Shown here: positions 1-8,391 of the stretch, one piece after another
Layout of the letters: each line of letters begins with the position of its first letter
Position numbering within the stretch: the stretch's first letter is position 1
Assembly (NCBI RefSeq): GCF_016735615.1
Contig: NZ_JAERSF010000004.1
Coordinates: 310,001-374,000 of the forward strand
Reading direction: 5' to 3'
DNA: 64,000 bases
Source of the DNA: Flavobacterium tagetis
Lineage (GTDB): Bacteria; Bacteroidota; Bacteroidia; Flavobacteriales; Flavobacteriaceae
Notes under the pieces: generated by a model
What the model was told of the DNA's origin: nothing
The model's database searches: none
Seen by the model: the letters and a program-made list of their open reading frames with translations, nothing else
Translations under genes and position numbers: made by a program

Positions 1-628
1 TGCCGAACGTCAGCTCCACGATATGATTTACAGAGACAAAAATCGTTGCGGAATCGTAATTTGGTCAATTGCCAATGAAACGCCACATGGCGATGACCGA
101 GATGCTTTCTTGAGCAAACTGGCAAAATATGCGCGCACGCAAGATAATTCTCGTTTGATTAGTATGGCGATGGAAGTTACTTCGAGTTCAAATAACATCA
201 ACACGCTTCATGATAATATGAATGAATATGTAGATATTGTAAGTTTCAACCAATATTTGGGCTGGTACAGAGGAACCAATGAATCTTGCAAAGACATGCA
301 ATGGGTAATTCCGTACAACAAGCCCGTTATTATAAGTGAGTTTGGTGGCGAAGCGCTGCAAGGTTTGCACGGCGATAAAAAAGAACGTTGGAACGAAGAA
401 TATCAAGAAGAATTGTACATTCAGAATACACAAATGTTCGATCGTATTGAAGGTTTAGCAGGAGTTTCACCTTGGATTCTAGTTGACTTTAGATCGCCAA
501 GAAGACAATTGCCAAACATTCAGGATTTCTTTAATCGTAAAGGATTAATTTCAAGCAACGGAATTAAAAAGAAAGCTTTTTATGTGATGAAAGATTGGTA
601 CAAACAAAAAGAAGAAGAATATAAGTAA
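1..628 (+). CDS. Glycoside hydrolase family 2 (beta-glucuronidase-like), C-terminal part
   Basis: The reading frame is open to the left edge, so this is the 3' part of a larger gene (the first visible codons give AERQLHDMIYRD). It matches the TIM-barrel end of GH2 enzymes, which hydrolyse beta-glucuronides or beta-galactosides with retention. The acid/base Glu is in the SIANE motif (codon 77-79) and the nucleophile Glu is in the EFGGEA motif (codon 338-340). The segment QYLGWYRG and the GLHG loop after the nucleophile favour beta-glucuronidase over beta-galactosidase. The signal peptide and N-terminal sandwich domains lie outside the window, so the substrate is not certain. A terminator-like hairpin follows. 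Confidence 0.85.
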   Translation, partial: AERQLHDMIYRDKNRCGIVIWSIANETPHGDDRDAFLSKLAKYARTQDNSRLISMAMEVTSSSNNINTLHDNMNEYVDIVSFNQYLGWYRGTNESCKDMQWVIPYNKPVIISEFGGEALQGLHGDKKERWNEEYQEELYIQNTQMFDRIEGLAGVSPWILVDFRSPRRQLPNIQDFFNRKGLISSNGIKKKAFYVMKDWYKQKEEEYK

Positions 629-640
629 GACAAAGTAGAA

Positions 641-677
641 AACCTTCAAAGTCATTTTGATTTTGGAGGTTTTTTTG
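641..677 (+). terminator. Rho-independent terminator after the GH2 gene
   Basis: A 10-bp stem (AACCTTCAAA pairing with TTTGGAGGTT, one G-T wobble) is followed by a run of T. It lies 13 bases after the GH2 stop codon. Confidence 0.7.
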
Positions 678-717
678 TGTTTTTTCCTTAATTTTATTTA
701 AAAAAAAGAACACTTTA

Positions 718-1347
718 ATGGAACTAGAAATTGTCATAAGATTGCTTTTAGCGGCATTTTGGGGAGCTTTAATTGGTGCCGAAAGAGAATACAGCGGAAA
801 AGCAGCTGGTCTTCGCACCACGATAATGATTTCTGTTGGGGCTTGTTTCTTTACGTTTATGTCCGAATGGATTGGCGGAGCAGGAAATCCAGATAGAATA
901 GCTTCTAATATTGTAACGGGTTTAGGTTTTCTTTGCGCAGGAGTGATTTTTAGATCAGATAATCATGTTAGCGGCATTACGACGGCTGCAACAATATGGT
1001 CTGTTGCAGCAGTTAGTATGGGAGTAGGAGCGGGTTATTATTTTGCATCGGCTTGTGCGGCCTTGATGATTCTTTCCATTCTTACGGTGCTTACTTTTCT
1101 TCAGAATAAAATAGACCTCATCAACGCACATAAAACCCTTCAAATAACTTTTAAACGTTCTGATAGCGGATACGCAAGATGCAATGAGCTTTTTTCAGTC
1201 TATGGCGTAAAATCAAAACTGATTACACAGCGTCGTAATCTGGATCATATAGTTTTAGAATGGCAAATACATGGTCCAAAAAAATCTATAGAATCTTTGT
1301 ATACAGCACTTTTGCAAGACCCTGTTTTTGAGGAATTAGTATTATAA
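718..1347 (+). CDS. MgtC/SapB family inner-membrane protein
   Basis: A 209-residue membrane protein of the MgtC family. The N-terminal half has the family's hydrophobic helices with the signature LLAAFWGALIGAERE, followed by GLRTT and GLGFLCAGVI. The C-terminal roughly 75 residues are soluble, as in the MgtC C-terminal domain. Family members are linked to survival in low magnesium and to membrane energetics or F-ATPase modulation in pathogens; in environmental Bacteroidota the role is unclear. The start is the first ATG after the GH2 terminator. The next gene begins 11 bases downstream, so the two are probably co-transcribed. Family assignment is firm, function is not. Confidence 0.88.
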   Translation: MELEIVIRLLLAAFWGALIGAEREYSGKAAGLRTTIMISVGACFFTFMSEWIGGAGNPDRIASNIVTGLGFLCAGVIFRSDNHVSGITTAATIWSVAAVSMGVGAGYYFASACAALMILSILTVLTFLQNKIDLINAHKTLQITFKRSDSGYARCNELFSVYGVKSKLITQRRNLDHIVLEWQIHGPKKSIESLYTALLQDPVFEELVL

Positions 1348-1358
1348 CAACAAAAAAT

Positions 1359-1889
1359 ATGAATTTTAATTTACAGCCCGTTTTAGAAAATGATCTTTGC
1401 ATTTTGTCTCCTTTAGAAGAAAAAGATTTTGAGGCTTTGTACAAAGTAGCTTCCGATCCTAAAATTTGGGAACAGCATCCAAACAAAGACCGATGGAAAA
1501 AAGAAGTCTTTGAAAATTTCTTTGAAGGAGCCATGAAAAGTAAAGGCGCTTTTAAGATTATAAGTAAAGAAACAGGAGAGTTTATCGGAAGTACAAGATT
1601 TTACGATTTCAATCAAGAAGATGATAGTATTTTTATTGGCTATACTTTTTATGCGGTTTCTTGCTGGGGAAAAGGCGTGAACCAAAGTGTAAAAAAAACA
1701 ATGTTGGATTATCTTTTTCAATATGTTTCGAAAGTGAAATTTCATATTGGTTCAGAAAATATCCGATCACAAATTGCGATTTCAAGAGTAGGAGCCAAAA
1801 AAGTGGACGAAGAAGAAGTGGCTTATTTTGGAGAAAAGCCAAAATTGAATTTTGTATATCAAATAAATAAAGAGGATTGGGCTAAATAA
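1359..1889 (+). CDS. GNAT family N-acetyltransferase, RimJ/RimL-like
   Basis: A 176-residue acetyltransferase of the RimJ/RimL (Acetyltransf_3) type. Visible features are the N-terminal strand LSPLEEKDFEALYKVASDP, the central GEFIGSTRFYDF strand, and the acetyl-CoA binding segment around YAVSCWGKGVNQSVKKTML (a Q/RxxGxG/A variant). The ending SENIRSQIAISRVGAKKV is typical of the family. These enzymes acetylate amino groups of proteins or small molecules; the acceptor cannot be read from sequence. It starts 11 bases after mgtC and ends with its stop codon directly abutting the stop of the convergent AraC gene. Confidence 0.85.
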   Translation: MNFNLQPVLENDLCILSPLEEKDFEALYKVASDPKIWEQHPNKDRWKKEVFENFFEGAMKSKGAFKIISKETGEFIGSTRFYDFNQEDDSIFIGYTFYAVSCWGKGVNQSVKKTMLDYLFQYVSKVKFHIGSENIRSQIAISRVGAKKVDEEEVAYFGEKPKLNFVYQINKEDWAK

Positions 1890-2690
1890 TCATTTTCTAG
1901 CTTTAGGTTTCTCTTTAATTACGGAAAAATAAGAAGTGCTAAAAGCAGAAAGACTTTTGTAACCAACCATAAAAGCAATTTGGCTCAAGGTATATTGGTT
2001 CGCATCGAGAAGTTCAATGCTTTTTAGAATACGAATTAACTGCAAATATTTCTGAATTGTAATATTGGTGTTCTGTTTAAAAATACGCTGTAAACTTCGA
2101 ACCGACATTTGTGCCAGTTTTGCCAGTTCTTCAATATCAAAAGTATATTGATAATTTCTGTTGATCTCGTTGCAAACTGGAATTAGACGGCTATCGGTGG
2201 GAACAGGAATTTGAAGGGAATTATTTTCCTTGCAAAACGAAGGAAGACTGGTTAAAAGCGCATTTAAAAAGCTAGTCTTTTCTTCATTGTCAATTAATTC
2301 TTTATCCCATTTAGAAGCGTACAAAATCATTTCTTTCAAAACAGGAGGAGCTGAAAATACGTGTACATTTTTATAAAAATCTTTTTCGGGAATCGATTTA
2401 AAAAGTACAATCATCAGATTTACTGTTTTAGATTCTGAAGTAATGCGATGTTCTTTGGCAGAAGGTATCCAGATAACATGGTTTTGAGGAACGAGATATA
2501 CTTTTTCATCCATGTGAAAATATTGATACCCTTCTTCAACAAAAGTTAGCTGAGAACGATGATGTTTGTGTTCATAATCATCATGTTTCCAATTTGTATC
2601 ATACCACACGTAGGCATTGGTCGCTATGTCGTCTACATAATGGCCTTCGCTTTTTTCAGATAATCCGCATTTTAAATTGGCGTTTTGCAT
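1890..2690 (-). CDS. AraC family transcriptional regulator
   Basis: A 266-residue regulator with an N-terminal cupin sensor (HHRSQLTFVEEGYQYFHMDEKVYLVPQNHVIWIP) and a C-terminal double helix-turn-helix of the AraC/XylS type (IEELAKLAQMSVRSLQRIFKQ, then LSQIAFMVGYKSLSAFSTSYF). I place the start at the ATG at 2690. The longer frame begins with TTG at 2741, and a good -7 box (CAAAGTTA on the plus strand, 2702-2709) would then lie inside the gene. It is divergent from the flavodoxin-RidA fusion and is the obvious candidate to control it. The effector is unknown. Confidence 0.88.
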   Translation of the reverse strand: MQNANLKCGLSEKSEGHYVDDIATNAYVWYDTNWKHDDYEHKHHRSQLTFVEEGYQYFHMDEKVYLVPQNHVIWIPSAKEHRITSESKTVNLMIVLFKSIPEKDFYKNVHVFSAPPVLKEMILYASKWDKELIDNEEKTSFLNALLTSLPSFCKENNSLQIPVPTDSRLIPVCNEINRNYQYTFDIEELAKLAQMSVRSLQRIFKQNTNITIQKYLQLIRILKSIELLDANQYTLSQIAFMVGYKSLSAFSTSYFSVIKEKPKARK

Positions 2691-2701
2691 ATACTTTTTG
2701 G

Positions 2702-2709
2702 CAAAGTTA
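2702..2709 (-). promoter_or_regulatory. -7 promoter box for the AraC gene
   Basis: On the minus strand this reads TAACTTTG, matching the TAnnTTTG element of Bacteroidota promoters. A transcript starting about 7 bases downstream would have a leader of only about 5 bases before the ATG at 2690. No clear -33 element was seen at the right distance. Confidence 0.45.
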
Positions 2710-2757
2710 ATAAAAACGTCAGAGCTATTTTTGTGAATCAATATAATTTAAAACGAC

Positions 2758-3894
2758 ATGAAAAAACTGCAGCTTTTTTTAATAGCAATTTTAGCACTGA
2801 CAAATACTGTAATTACGGCACAAAATAAAACGGCAAATGTATTAGTGCTTATTCATTCTGATAATGGAGGAACATATGAACTGGCGAAAGAAATAGCAAA
2901 AGGAATAGAAAGCGAACCGAATGTTCGTGCAGTAATTAAGCAAGTTAAAGCATCTGCAAACGCAAAACTTAAAGATGTGCCAGTTGCTACAGTTGACGAA
3001 CTGAAAACCTACGATGGAATTGCATTTGGTTCTCCGGTTTATTTCGGAAATATTAGTACAGCTATGAGTGATTTCCTTTCAAAAACGGTTGATTTATGGA
3101 CGAATCATGCTTTAGAAGGAATGCCGGCAACCGTATTTATGTCGGCAGGAAGCGGAGCTGGAAAAGAATTGGCATTGCAGTCTTTTTGGAATAGTCTAGC
3201 TGTGCACGGAATGGTTTTGGTTTCAAACGGAATTAGAGGAAACGAAAAAATAGATAAAAAGATTCCGCAGGGAAATTCGGTATTAGGAACTACGAGTTTG
3301 GCTTCTTTAAAAGATGTACCAAGACCAACAAAAGACGAACGTTACTTGGCAGAATTACAGGGAAAAAACTTTGCAAAAGTTGCATTGGCACTAAAAGGAA
3401 CTTTTTTGAAAAAGGAAATAGCAGAAAAACAGCAAACGTCAATCAATGATGTATTAAAAGAAAAAAATATTGTGCTGCCACAAGTCCCAAAACCAGCAGG
3501 AAATTATCAGCCTTTTGTGCGTTCAGGAAATTTGATATTTATTAATCAGGTTGCTTTAAAAGATGGGAAGATTTTAAATCCTGGGAAATTAGGCGTAAAT
3601 CTAGATGAACAGAAGGTAAAAGACGCAACGCAAGCAACAATGCTTAATGTAATTTCAGTTTTGAATGAAGCTCTTGATGGCGATTTAAGCCGTGTAAAAC
3701 GATGTGTACAGCTTACAGGAATTTTCAATACCAAAGACGATTACACTAAACACGCCGATTTAATGAATGTAGCTTCTAATCTTACTGTTGAAATCTTCGG
3801 GGAAAAAGGAAAACATGCCAGAGCCACTTTTGGAGCTTCATCTATACCAGTTAATTCTTCGGTTGAAATACAAGCCATTTTTGAAGTGGAATAA
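2758..3894 (+). CDS. Secreted fusion of a WrbA-like flavodoxin domain and a RidA-like domain
   Basis: A 378-residue protein with a signal peptide (MKKLQLFLIAILALTNTVITAQ). Residues about 25-215 form a WrbA-like flavodoxin/NAD(P)H:quinone oxidoreductase domain: the FMN-phosphate loop is at HSDNGGTYELA, and the family segments GSPVYFGNISTAMSDFL and SAGSGAGKE follow. Residues about 235-378 are a RidA/YjgF (PF14588-like) domain, and the HARATFG motif keeps the Arg (residue 355) aligned with the carboxylate-binding Arg of RidA. RidA proteins deaminate reactive enamines/imines in the cytosol, so a secreted version fused to a flavodoxin is unusual. It is divergent from an AraC regulator. The joint function is inferred only. 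Confidence 0.8.
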   Translation: MKKLQLFLIAILALTNTVITAQNKTANVLVLIHSDNGGTYELAKEIAKGIESEPNVRAVIKQVKASANAKLKDVPVATVDELKTYDGIAFGSPVYFGNISTAMSDFLSKTVDLWTNHALEGMPATVFMSAGSGAGKELALQSFWNSLAVHGMVLVSNGIRGNEKIDKKIPQGNSVLGTTSLASLKDVPRPTKDERYLAELQGKNFAKVALALKGTFLKKEIAEKQQTSINDVLKEKNIVLPQVPKPAGNYQPFVRSGNLIFINQVALKDGKILNPGKLGVNLDEQKVKDATQATMLNVISVLNEALDGDLSRVKRCVQLTGIFNTKDDYTKHADLMNVASNLTVEIFGEKGKHARATFGASSIPVNSSVEIQAIFEVE

Positions 3895-3916
3895 AACAAA
3901 ATATTAAAAAAAAAGA

Positions 3917-3949
3917 AAAACCCTTAGACAGCAATGTTTAAGGGTTTTC
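3917..3949 (+). terminator. Bidirectional terminator between convergent genes
   Basis: AAAACCCTTA pairs with TAAGGGTTTT around a 12-base loop, with A and T runs on the two flanks. It serves the flavodoxin-RidA gene on the plus strand and the DUF4249 gene on the minus strand. Confidence 0.85.
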
Positions 3950-3968
3950 TAATTTATATAATAGATTT

Positions 3969-4811
3969 TTATTTCACCAAATAATCAACTTGATCAGCTT
4001 CGCAAAGTCTAAAATAGCCAAAGGCGAAATTATTGGAATCGGAAGTGTTGATAATATTTCCTCTAATATTTCCTGGAGGAACAAGAAACGGATTTGAGCT
4101 TGAAGCTTCTAAAATTAATTTCCAGTAATTATAGAAGTTTTTAGAAACGCCTCTGTGCGTAATTGTAACCGTATTTCCAGGTTTCATTTTGTCTTCATTA
4201 GAATATCTTGTACTGATTTCGTTTCCGTTATAAAATTCATCATTTGTAATTTCATATTCGGGATAAATCAAAAATGAAGCTTGATAATCGGTTACATAAT
4301 AATTGATCTGATCTGCTGGGTCGTTGTAATAAAAAGTCAATTCAATGATATCTGTTCCGTCAAAATCAGGAACGATATTTTGTTCGATTTTAGTGATTGG
4401 AGTTGTAGAAGTTAACTTTTCTGTTGCGGTAAAACTTTGCCCTTCAGCATTGATAAATAATTTATAATCGGCATCAATTACAGGAATAAAATTGGTGCAT
4501 TTGTAAACTCCTGCCTCAGTTTCGTTAAAGGTAAAAACATCTCCGTTACTGTTTTCTATTCGTACTTGTGCGCCAGAAACTTTTGGCGTAGAATTGTTGT
4601 AATAAGGAGCCGTTTTACTAATTTTTATAGTTTGTTCCTTTCCGTCAGTTCCTTTTTTCCAGATTATTTCAGCATCGATTACCAATTTGGTTTCACCAGT
4701 TTCCAGATCCAGATTCACCACATCTTCGCAAGAAGCAAAAGAAAAAACAAAAAGAAGACTTATTAATGCCAGCGCTCTATTCATTATCGTATATTTTTTC
4801 AATTTATTCAT
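3969..4811 (-). CDS. DUF4249 domain-containing lipoprotein, partner of the TonB receptor
   Basis: A lipoprotein of the DUF4249 family, 280 residues from the chosen ATG. The start at 4811 is 4 bases after the receptor stop; an internal ATG at 4784 gives a shorter signal peptide (MNRALALISLLFVFSFASC). The lipobox FASC puts the acylated Cys at residue 28. After it come the family segments EDVVNLDLETGETKLVIDAEI and ISKTAPYYNNSTPKVSGAQVRI. DUF4249 genes sit beside TonB receptors throughout Bacteroidota and are thought to be surface-exposed accessory proteins, like SusD for SusC. No ligand can be read. It is the last gene of the ECF-FecR-receptor operon. Confidence 0.88.
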   Translation of the reverse strand: MNKLKKYTIMNRALALISLLFVFSFASCEDVVNLDLETGETKLVIDAEIIWKKGTDGKEQTIKISKTAPYYNNSTPKVSGAQVRIENSNGDVFTFNETEAGVYKCTNFIPVIDADYKLFINAEGQSFTATEKLTSTTPITKIEQNIVPDFDGTDIIELTFYYNDPADQINYYVTDYQASFLIYPEYEITNDEFYNGNEISTRYSNEDKMKPGNTVTITHRGVSKNFYNYWKLILEASSSNPFLVPPGNIRGNIINTSDSNNFAFGYFRLCEADQVDYLVK

Positions 4812-4815
4812 AGCA

Positions 4816-7434
4816 TTAAAATTTAAAATTATAAGAAACCCCAGGTACAATTCCGAAAATAGAAAGTCTTCTGGTTTCATTTGCTCCTGTATCTTCATTG
4901 GTCGTAAAACTCATAGAGGCAGCATTTTTTCTGTTGTAAATATTGTAAAGGCTAAATACCCAATAGCTTTGCCATCCTTTCTTTTTATCTGGTTTTGGCG
5001 TGTAAGTTGCCGCCACATCTAAGTGATGGAAAAGCGGTAATCTGTTTTCATTTCTTAAAGAATAATTCGGAATATGAATGCCTCCCATTTCGTAGTATCC
5101 ATTGGCATAAGTAACAGGCTGACCAGACTGTAAAGTGAAATTTCCATTAAAAGACCATTTCGGGTTCAGTTCATAACTTCCTACAATGCTCAGATTATGC
5201 AGTTTGTCATAACCAGATAAATACCAGTCGCCATTTGCAATTCCTGGTTCTTCGGGAGTTCTTCCCGGAGTTTTTTGTTCAGCTCTTGATAAAGTGTACG
5301 AAACCCATCCGGTAAAAACGCCAGTATTTTTTCTGAACAACAATTCCATTCCGTAAGATCTGGCTTTTCCGTTTAGAATAACTTGCTCAATATTGTTGTT
5401 AGCCAAAATATCAGCGCCGTCAATATAGTCAATACGATTTTGAACATTTTTATAAAATAATTCGGTTTCTAAAGAGTAATCTCCGTCTTTGAAATTTCTA
5501 AAATATCCCATAGCATACTGATCCAAAAGCTGAGGTTTTGTAAAAGGTCCGCTTGGTGTCCAGATGCTCATTGGCAACGGTGACTGTGTATTTGATAAAA
5601 TATGAATGTACTGTGCCATTCTATTGTAACTTGCTTTTATAGAAGATTCGTCATTAAAAGCATAAGACAAGGCAGCTCTAGGTTCGAAATTATTAAACTT
5701 GTTGATGGTTTTTCCTTTTCCGTATGAAATGCTTCCGTTTGGCGTTCCTTCCTCATAAATTTTATATAACGGATTGTATACAACCGCCTGACCATTTTCG
5801 TAAGTGCTGATGGTTTCATCTCCTAAACGATAAAACATGCTGTAGCGAAGTCCGTAACGGAAATTCAGTTTCTCTGTAATCTGATTTTCAAAATCAACAA
5901 AAGCAGAAGCCTCTAAAGCATATTTTTTGTCCAACTGCATATAATTAAACTGAGAATCTGGAGAAGTAGGTTTTACAACTCCAGGATTGAAATTGTAATA
6001 CAAACCATCAACACCATAATTGATTTTGAACTTCTCAGACTGCTGGAAATTCCAATTGTACTTCAATCCGTAACTCGCAATATTGCTATCCCATTTAAAA
6101 CTTTCGATCGGAATTTCTAAATTAAATCTATAATCACTGTAGAAAGTAGATAAATTGCTGTTTAAGCGGTCAGAAAATTTATGTTTCCAGCTTAAAATTC
6201 CCATTGTGCTTCCGTAGGTGCTAGCAAAACGATCATTAATATCGAATATATCATTTCCAAAATAACCAGAAAAAGACAAGGTGTTTTTAGCATTAAAGCG
6301 ATAATTTAATTTAGCATTCAAATCATAAAACATGGCAGAGTTGTTATTATCTGCCAGTTTCATGAACAAATGCGCGTACGAGGCACGTCCGGAAAGGATA
6401 AACGAACCTTTTTCTTTTTGTAAAGGACCTTGAACTAAAAGTCGGCTTGAGATAATTCCGATTCCTCCGTTTACTTTATATTCTTCAAAATCTCCTGTTT
6501 GCTGTGTAACATCTAAAACAGAAGAAACGCGTCCTCCAAATTTTGACGGAATTCCGCCTTTATATAAATCTAAACCATTAACGATATCAGCATTAAAAAT
6601 AGAAAAGAACCCAAACATGTGCGAATCTGCATATACAGGAGCGCCATCTAAAAGAATCAAATTCTGATCGGCAGCACCTCCGCGGACATTAAAACCAGAA
6701 GAAGCTTCACCAGCATTGGTAACTCCAGGTAAAGTCAAAATTGATTTTAACGGATCAGGTTCGCCCATTGCAACAGGAATTTTTTTGATTTCCTGCATAG
6801 AAAGCTTATTAACACTCATTTGTGTTGTTTTGATGTCAACCGCTTTGTTATTCATTACAATAACTTCTCCTAGTTGCTGGCTATCTGGATCTATGTTGAA
6901 ATTGACTCTATTATCATCTGTAACAGAAACTCGTTTTTCCTCATTTTTAAATCCAACATAACTTACTTGAATGGTATAATTTCCGTTTGGAACATCAATG
7001 CTGTAATTTCCATTAACATCTGTTACAACACCAGTTTCCAATTCTTTAATAAAAACATTGGCGCCAATAACGGGTTGTCTTTCATCATCAAAAATGCGGC
7101 CTGTCAGCTTACTTTTTTTTTTGGTCGGCTTCTGAGTTTGAGCTTTCTGTTTTACAAAAATATTATTGCCAGTTATAGAAAATTGTACAATAGAAGTTTG
7201 GTTCAATTCCGAAATAAGTTTGCTCATTTCGATATTCTTATACGTGTTTTTTTGCGTAAAATACTTTTTATTGGTATCTATCTGATCTGTAAAAGCAAAT
7301 TTAAAATCGGTTTGACTTTCAATCTGTTTGAAGAATTCTTTTAAAGTTACGTTTTGATCTACAGTTACTGTGACGCTCTGGGCAGACATACATAAACTGA
7401 ATAAAAAAAAGCACGCTGAAATTATATGCTTCAT
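4816..7434 (-). CDS. TonB-dependent receptor with STN and carboxypeptidase-like domains
   Basis: An 872-residue outer-membrane receptor. Domain order: signal peptide (1-19), STN signalling domain (about 20-100, the domain that talks to FecR-type anti-sigma factors), carboxypeptidase-regulatory-like beta sandwich (about 108-190, GRIFDDERQPVIGANVFI), plug (about 205-320, with NVRGGAADQNLILLDGAPVY), then a 22-strand-type barrel ending in a typical aromatic terminus (VSYNFKF). The STN domain and the upstream FecR and ECF sigma genes indicate a transducing receptor that induces its own operon when substrate binds. The ligand is unknown; siderophore, peptide or glycan are all possible. Confidence 0.93.
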   Translation of the reverse strand: MKHIISACFFLFSLCMSAQSVTVTVDQNVTLKEFFKQIESQTDFKFAFTDQIDTNKKYFTQKNTYKNIEMSKLISELNQTSIVQFSITGNNIFVKQKAQTQKPTKKKSKLTGRIFDDERQPVIGANVFIKELETGVVTDVNGNYSIDVPNGNYTIQVSYVGFKNEEKRVSVTDDNRVNFNIDPDSQQLGEVIVMNNKAVDIKTTQMSVNKLSMQEIKKIPVAMGEPDPLKSILTLPGVTNAGEASSGFNVRGGAADQNLILLDGAPVYADSHMFGFFSIFNADIVNGLDLYKGGIPSKFGGRVSSVLDVTQQTGDFEEYKVNGGIGIISSRLLVQGPLQKEKGSFILSGRASYAHLFMKLADNNNSAMFYDLNAKLNYRFNAKNTLSFSGYFGNDIFDINDRFASTYGSTMGILSWKHKFSDRLNSNLSTFYSDYRFNLEIPIESFKWDSNIASYGLKYNWNFQQSEKFKINYGVDGLYYNFNPGVVKPTSPDSQFNYMQLDKKYALEASAFVDFENQITEKLNFRYGLRYSMFYRLGDETISTYENGQAVVYNPLYKIYEEGTPNGSISYGKGKTINKFNNFEPRAALSYAFNDESSIKASYNRMAQYIHILSNTQSPLPMSIWTPSGPFTKPQLLDQYAMGYFRNFKDGDYSLETELFYKNVQNRIDYIDGADILANNNIEQVILNGKARSYGMELLFRKNTGVFTGWVSYTLSRAEQKTPGRTPEEPGIANGDWYLSGYDKLHNLSIVGSYELNPKWSFNGNFTLQSGQPVTYANGYYEMGGIHIPNYSLRNENRLPLFHHLDVAATYTPKPDKKKGWQSYWVFSLYNIYNRKNAASMSFTTNEDTGANETRRLSIFGIVPGVSYNFKF

Positions 7435-7464
7435 GAAATTTTGTATTTTTGAATATTATTAAAT

Positions 7465-7524
7465 GGATAACTTAATGTTATCCTGAACATTAAGGAGGAT
7501 GTGGAGTTTCGCGGCTTACATCCT
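7465..7524 (-). promoter_or_regulatory. FecR-receptor spacer with overlapping alternative hairpins
   Basis: Three perfect inverted repeats lie in this spacer. GGATAAC/GTTATCC (7465-7483, 7-bp stem, 5-base loop) and CTTAATGTT/AACATTAAG (7471-7494, 9-bp stem, 6-base loop) share bases and exclude each other. AGGATGT/ACATCCT (7496-7524) is separate. All would be transcribed in the leader of the receptor gene, and none is followed by a U-run in that direction. A differential-expression or RNA-stability role is inference. Confidence 0.5.
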
Positions 7525-7533
7525 TTTTTGTCT

Positions 7534-8379
7534 TCATTGAAAAGTGATCTGCTTTAAATCTTCATTTATTTCAAAGTTTAGGTTATACATTTCTGATAGT
7601 AATTGTAGAATCGTTTTTAGATCTTCTTTTCGATTGATTCGAATAGTGATTTTCTGATTTTGGTTTTCTTTCGGAAGAACCACTTTATAGCCATAATTCT
7701 CTTCGATGTAATGACTTACAGCAGAAAGATTTTCATTATCAAAATCTATAAAACGGCTAAATTCTGATACTGAAGCAGTTTGGTTTCCGTATGTGAATTT
7801 CTCCCCTGGTTTCAAAATCCATTTTTGGCTTTGGCCTTTTACATTCATTTGAACGCTTCCTTCAAAAAGCTCGACGGTCACTCGTTCGTTTTCAGTTTCT
7901 TTAACTATAAAAGAAGTTCCTAAAACAGTAGTTGTTGTTTCATCGCAAAAGACCTGAAAAGGATGCTGTTTGTCTTTTTTAACTTTAAAATAAGCTTCAC
8001 CATCAATTTCAATTTTTCTGTTTAAAGCAAAATTGTTTCCGTAAATAATTTTAGAGTTCGGACTTAATTCTACTTTTGAGCTGTCTGGTAAAACGACATA
8101 TTTTATAGTTGAGGTTTTATTCTCAATTACATTTTCGGCAAGAACTGCATTTTCAACAGAAGCTGATGTTTCGGTAAAATAAATTCCAGTTCCAATAAGT
8201 GCAAAAAGTAAAACCGAAGCCGCAGCATAAAGATGCCAAGGCTTATATTTTCTCTTCTTCTCAGAAAATGTTTTAGCATGAAATTGTTCCCACGAAGCTT
8301 CTTTATCACTGTCGGAATGAGATAGGGGAGATTCTTCCCATAACTTTTTAAATTCTTCGTCAAATTTTTCCTGATCCAT
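7534..8379 (-). CDS. FecR family anti-sigma factor
   Basis: A 281-residue inner-membrane anti-sigma regulator. The N-terminal about 45 residues are cytosolic with a conserved WxxF-type segment (ASWEQFHAKT), followed by one membrane helix (about 47-69). A periplasmic FecR domain comes next (about 90-185: VVLPDSSKVELSPNSKIIY, then GEAYFKVKKDKQHPFQV), and a C-terminal DUF4974 domain (about 205-280) that contacts the receptor's STN domain in this class. It lies between the sigma factor and the receptor and is expected to hold the sigma factor inactive until the receptor signals. Confidence 0.93.
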   Translation of the reverse strand: MDQEKFDEEFKKLWEESPLSHSDSDKEASWEQFHAKTFSEKKRKYKPWHLYAAASVLLFALIGTGIYFTETSASVENAVLAENVIENKTSTIKYVVLPDSSKVELSPNSKIIYGNNFALNRKIEIDGEAYFKVKKDKQHPFQVFCDETTTTVLGTSFIVKETENERVTVELFEGSVQMNVKGQSQKWILKPGEKFTYGNQTASVSEFSRFIDFDNENLSAVSHYIEENYGYKVVLPKENQNQKITIRINRKEDLKTILQLLSEMYNLNFEINEDLKQITFQ

Positions 8380-8391
8380 CTTTTCTAGATA

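Noticed and set aside
2691..2741. N-terminal extension of the AraC regulator starting at TTG 2741
   Set aside because: A -7 promoter box (2702-2709) lies inside the extension and the ATG at 2690 gives a normal start for the family.
7493..7503. AAGGAGGATGTGG read as a Shine-Dalgarno and GTG start on the plus strand
   Set aside because: The plus-strand frame after it closes quickly and members of this phylum rarely use Shine-Dalgarno sites; it is the antisense of the receptor leader.
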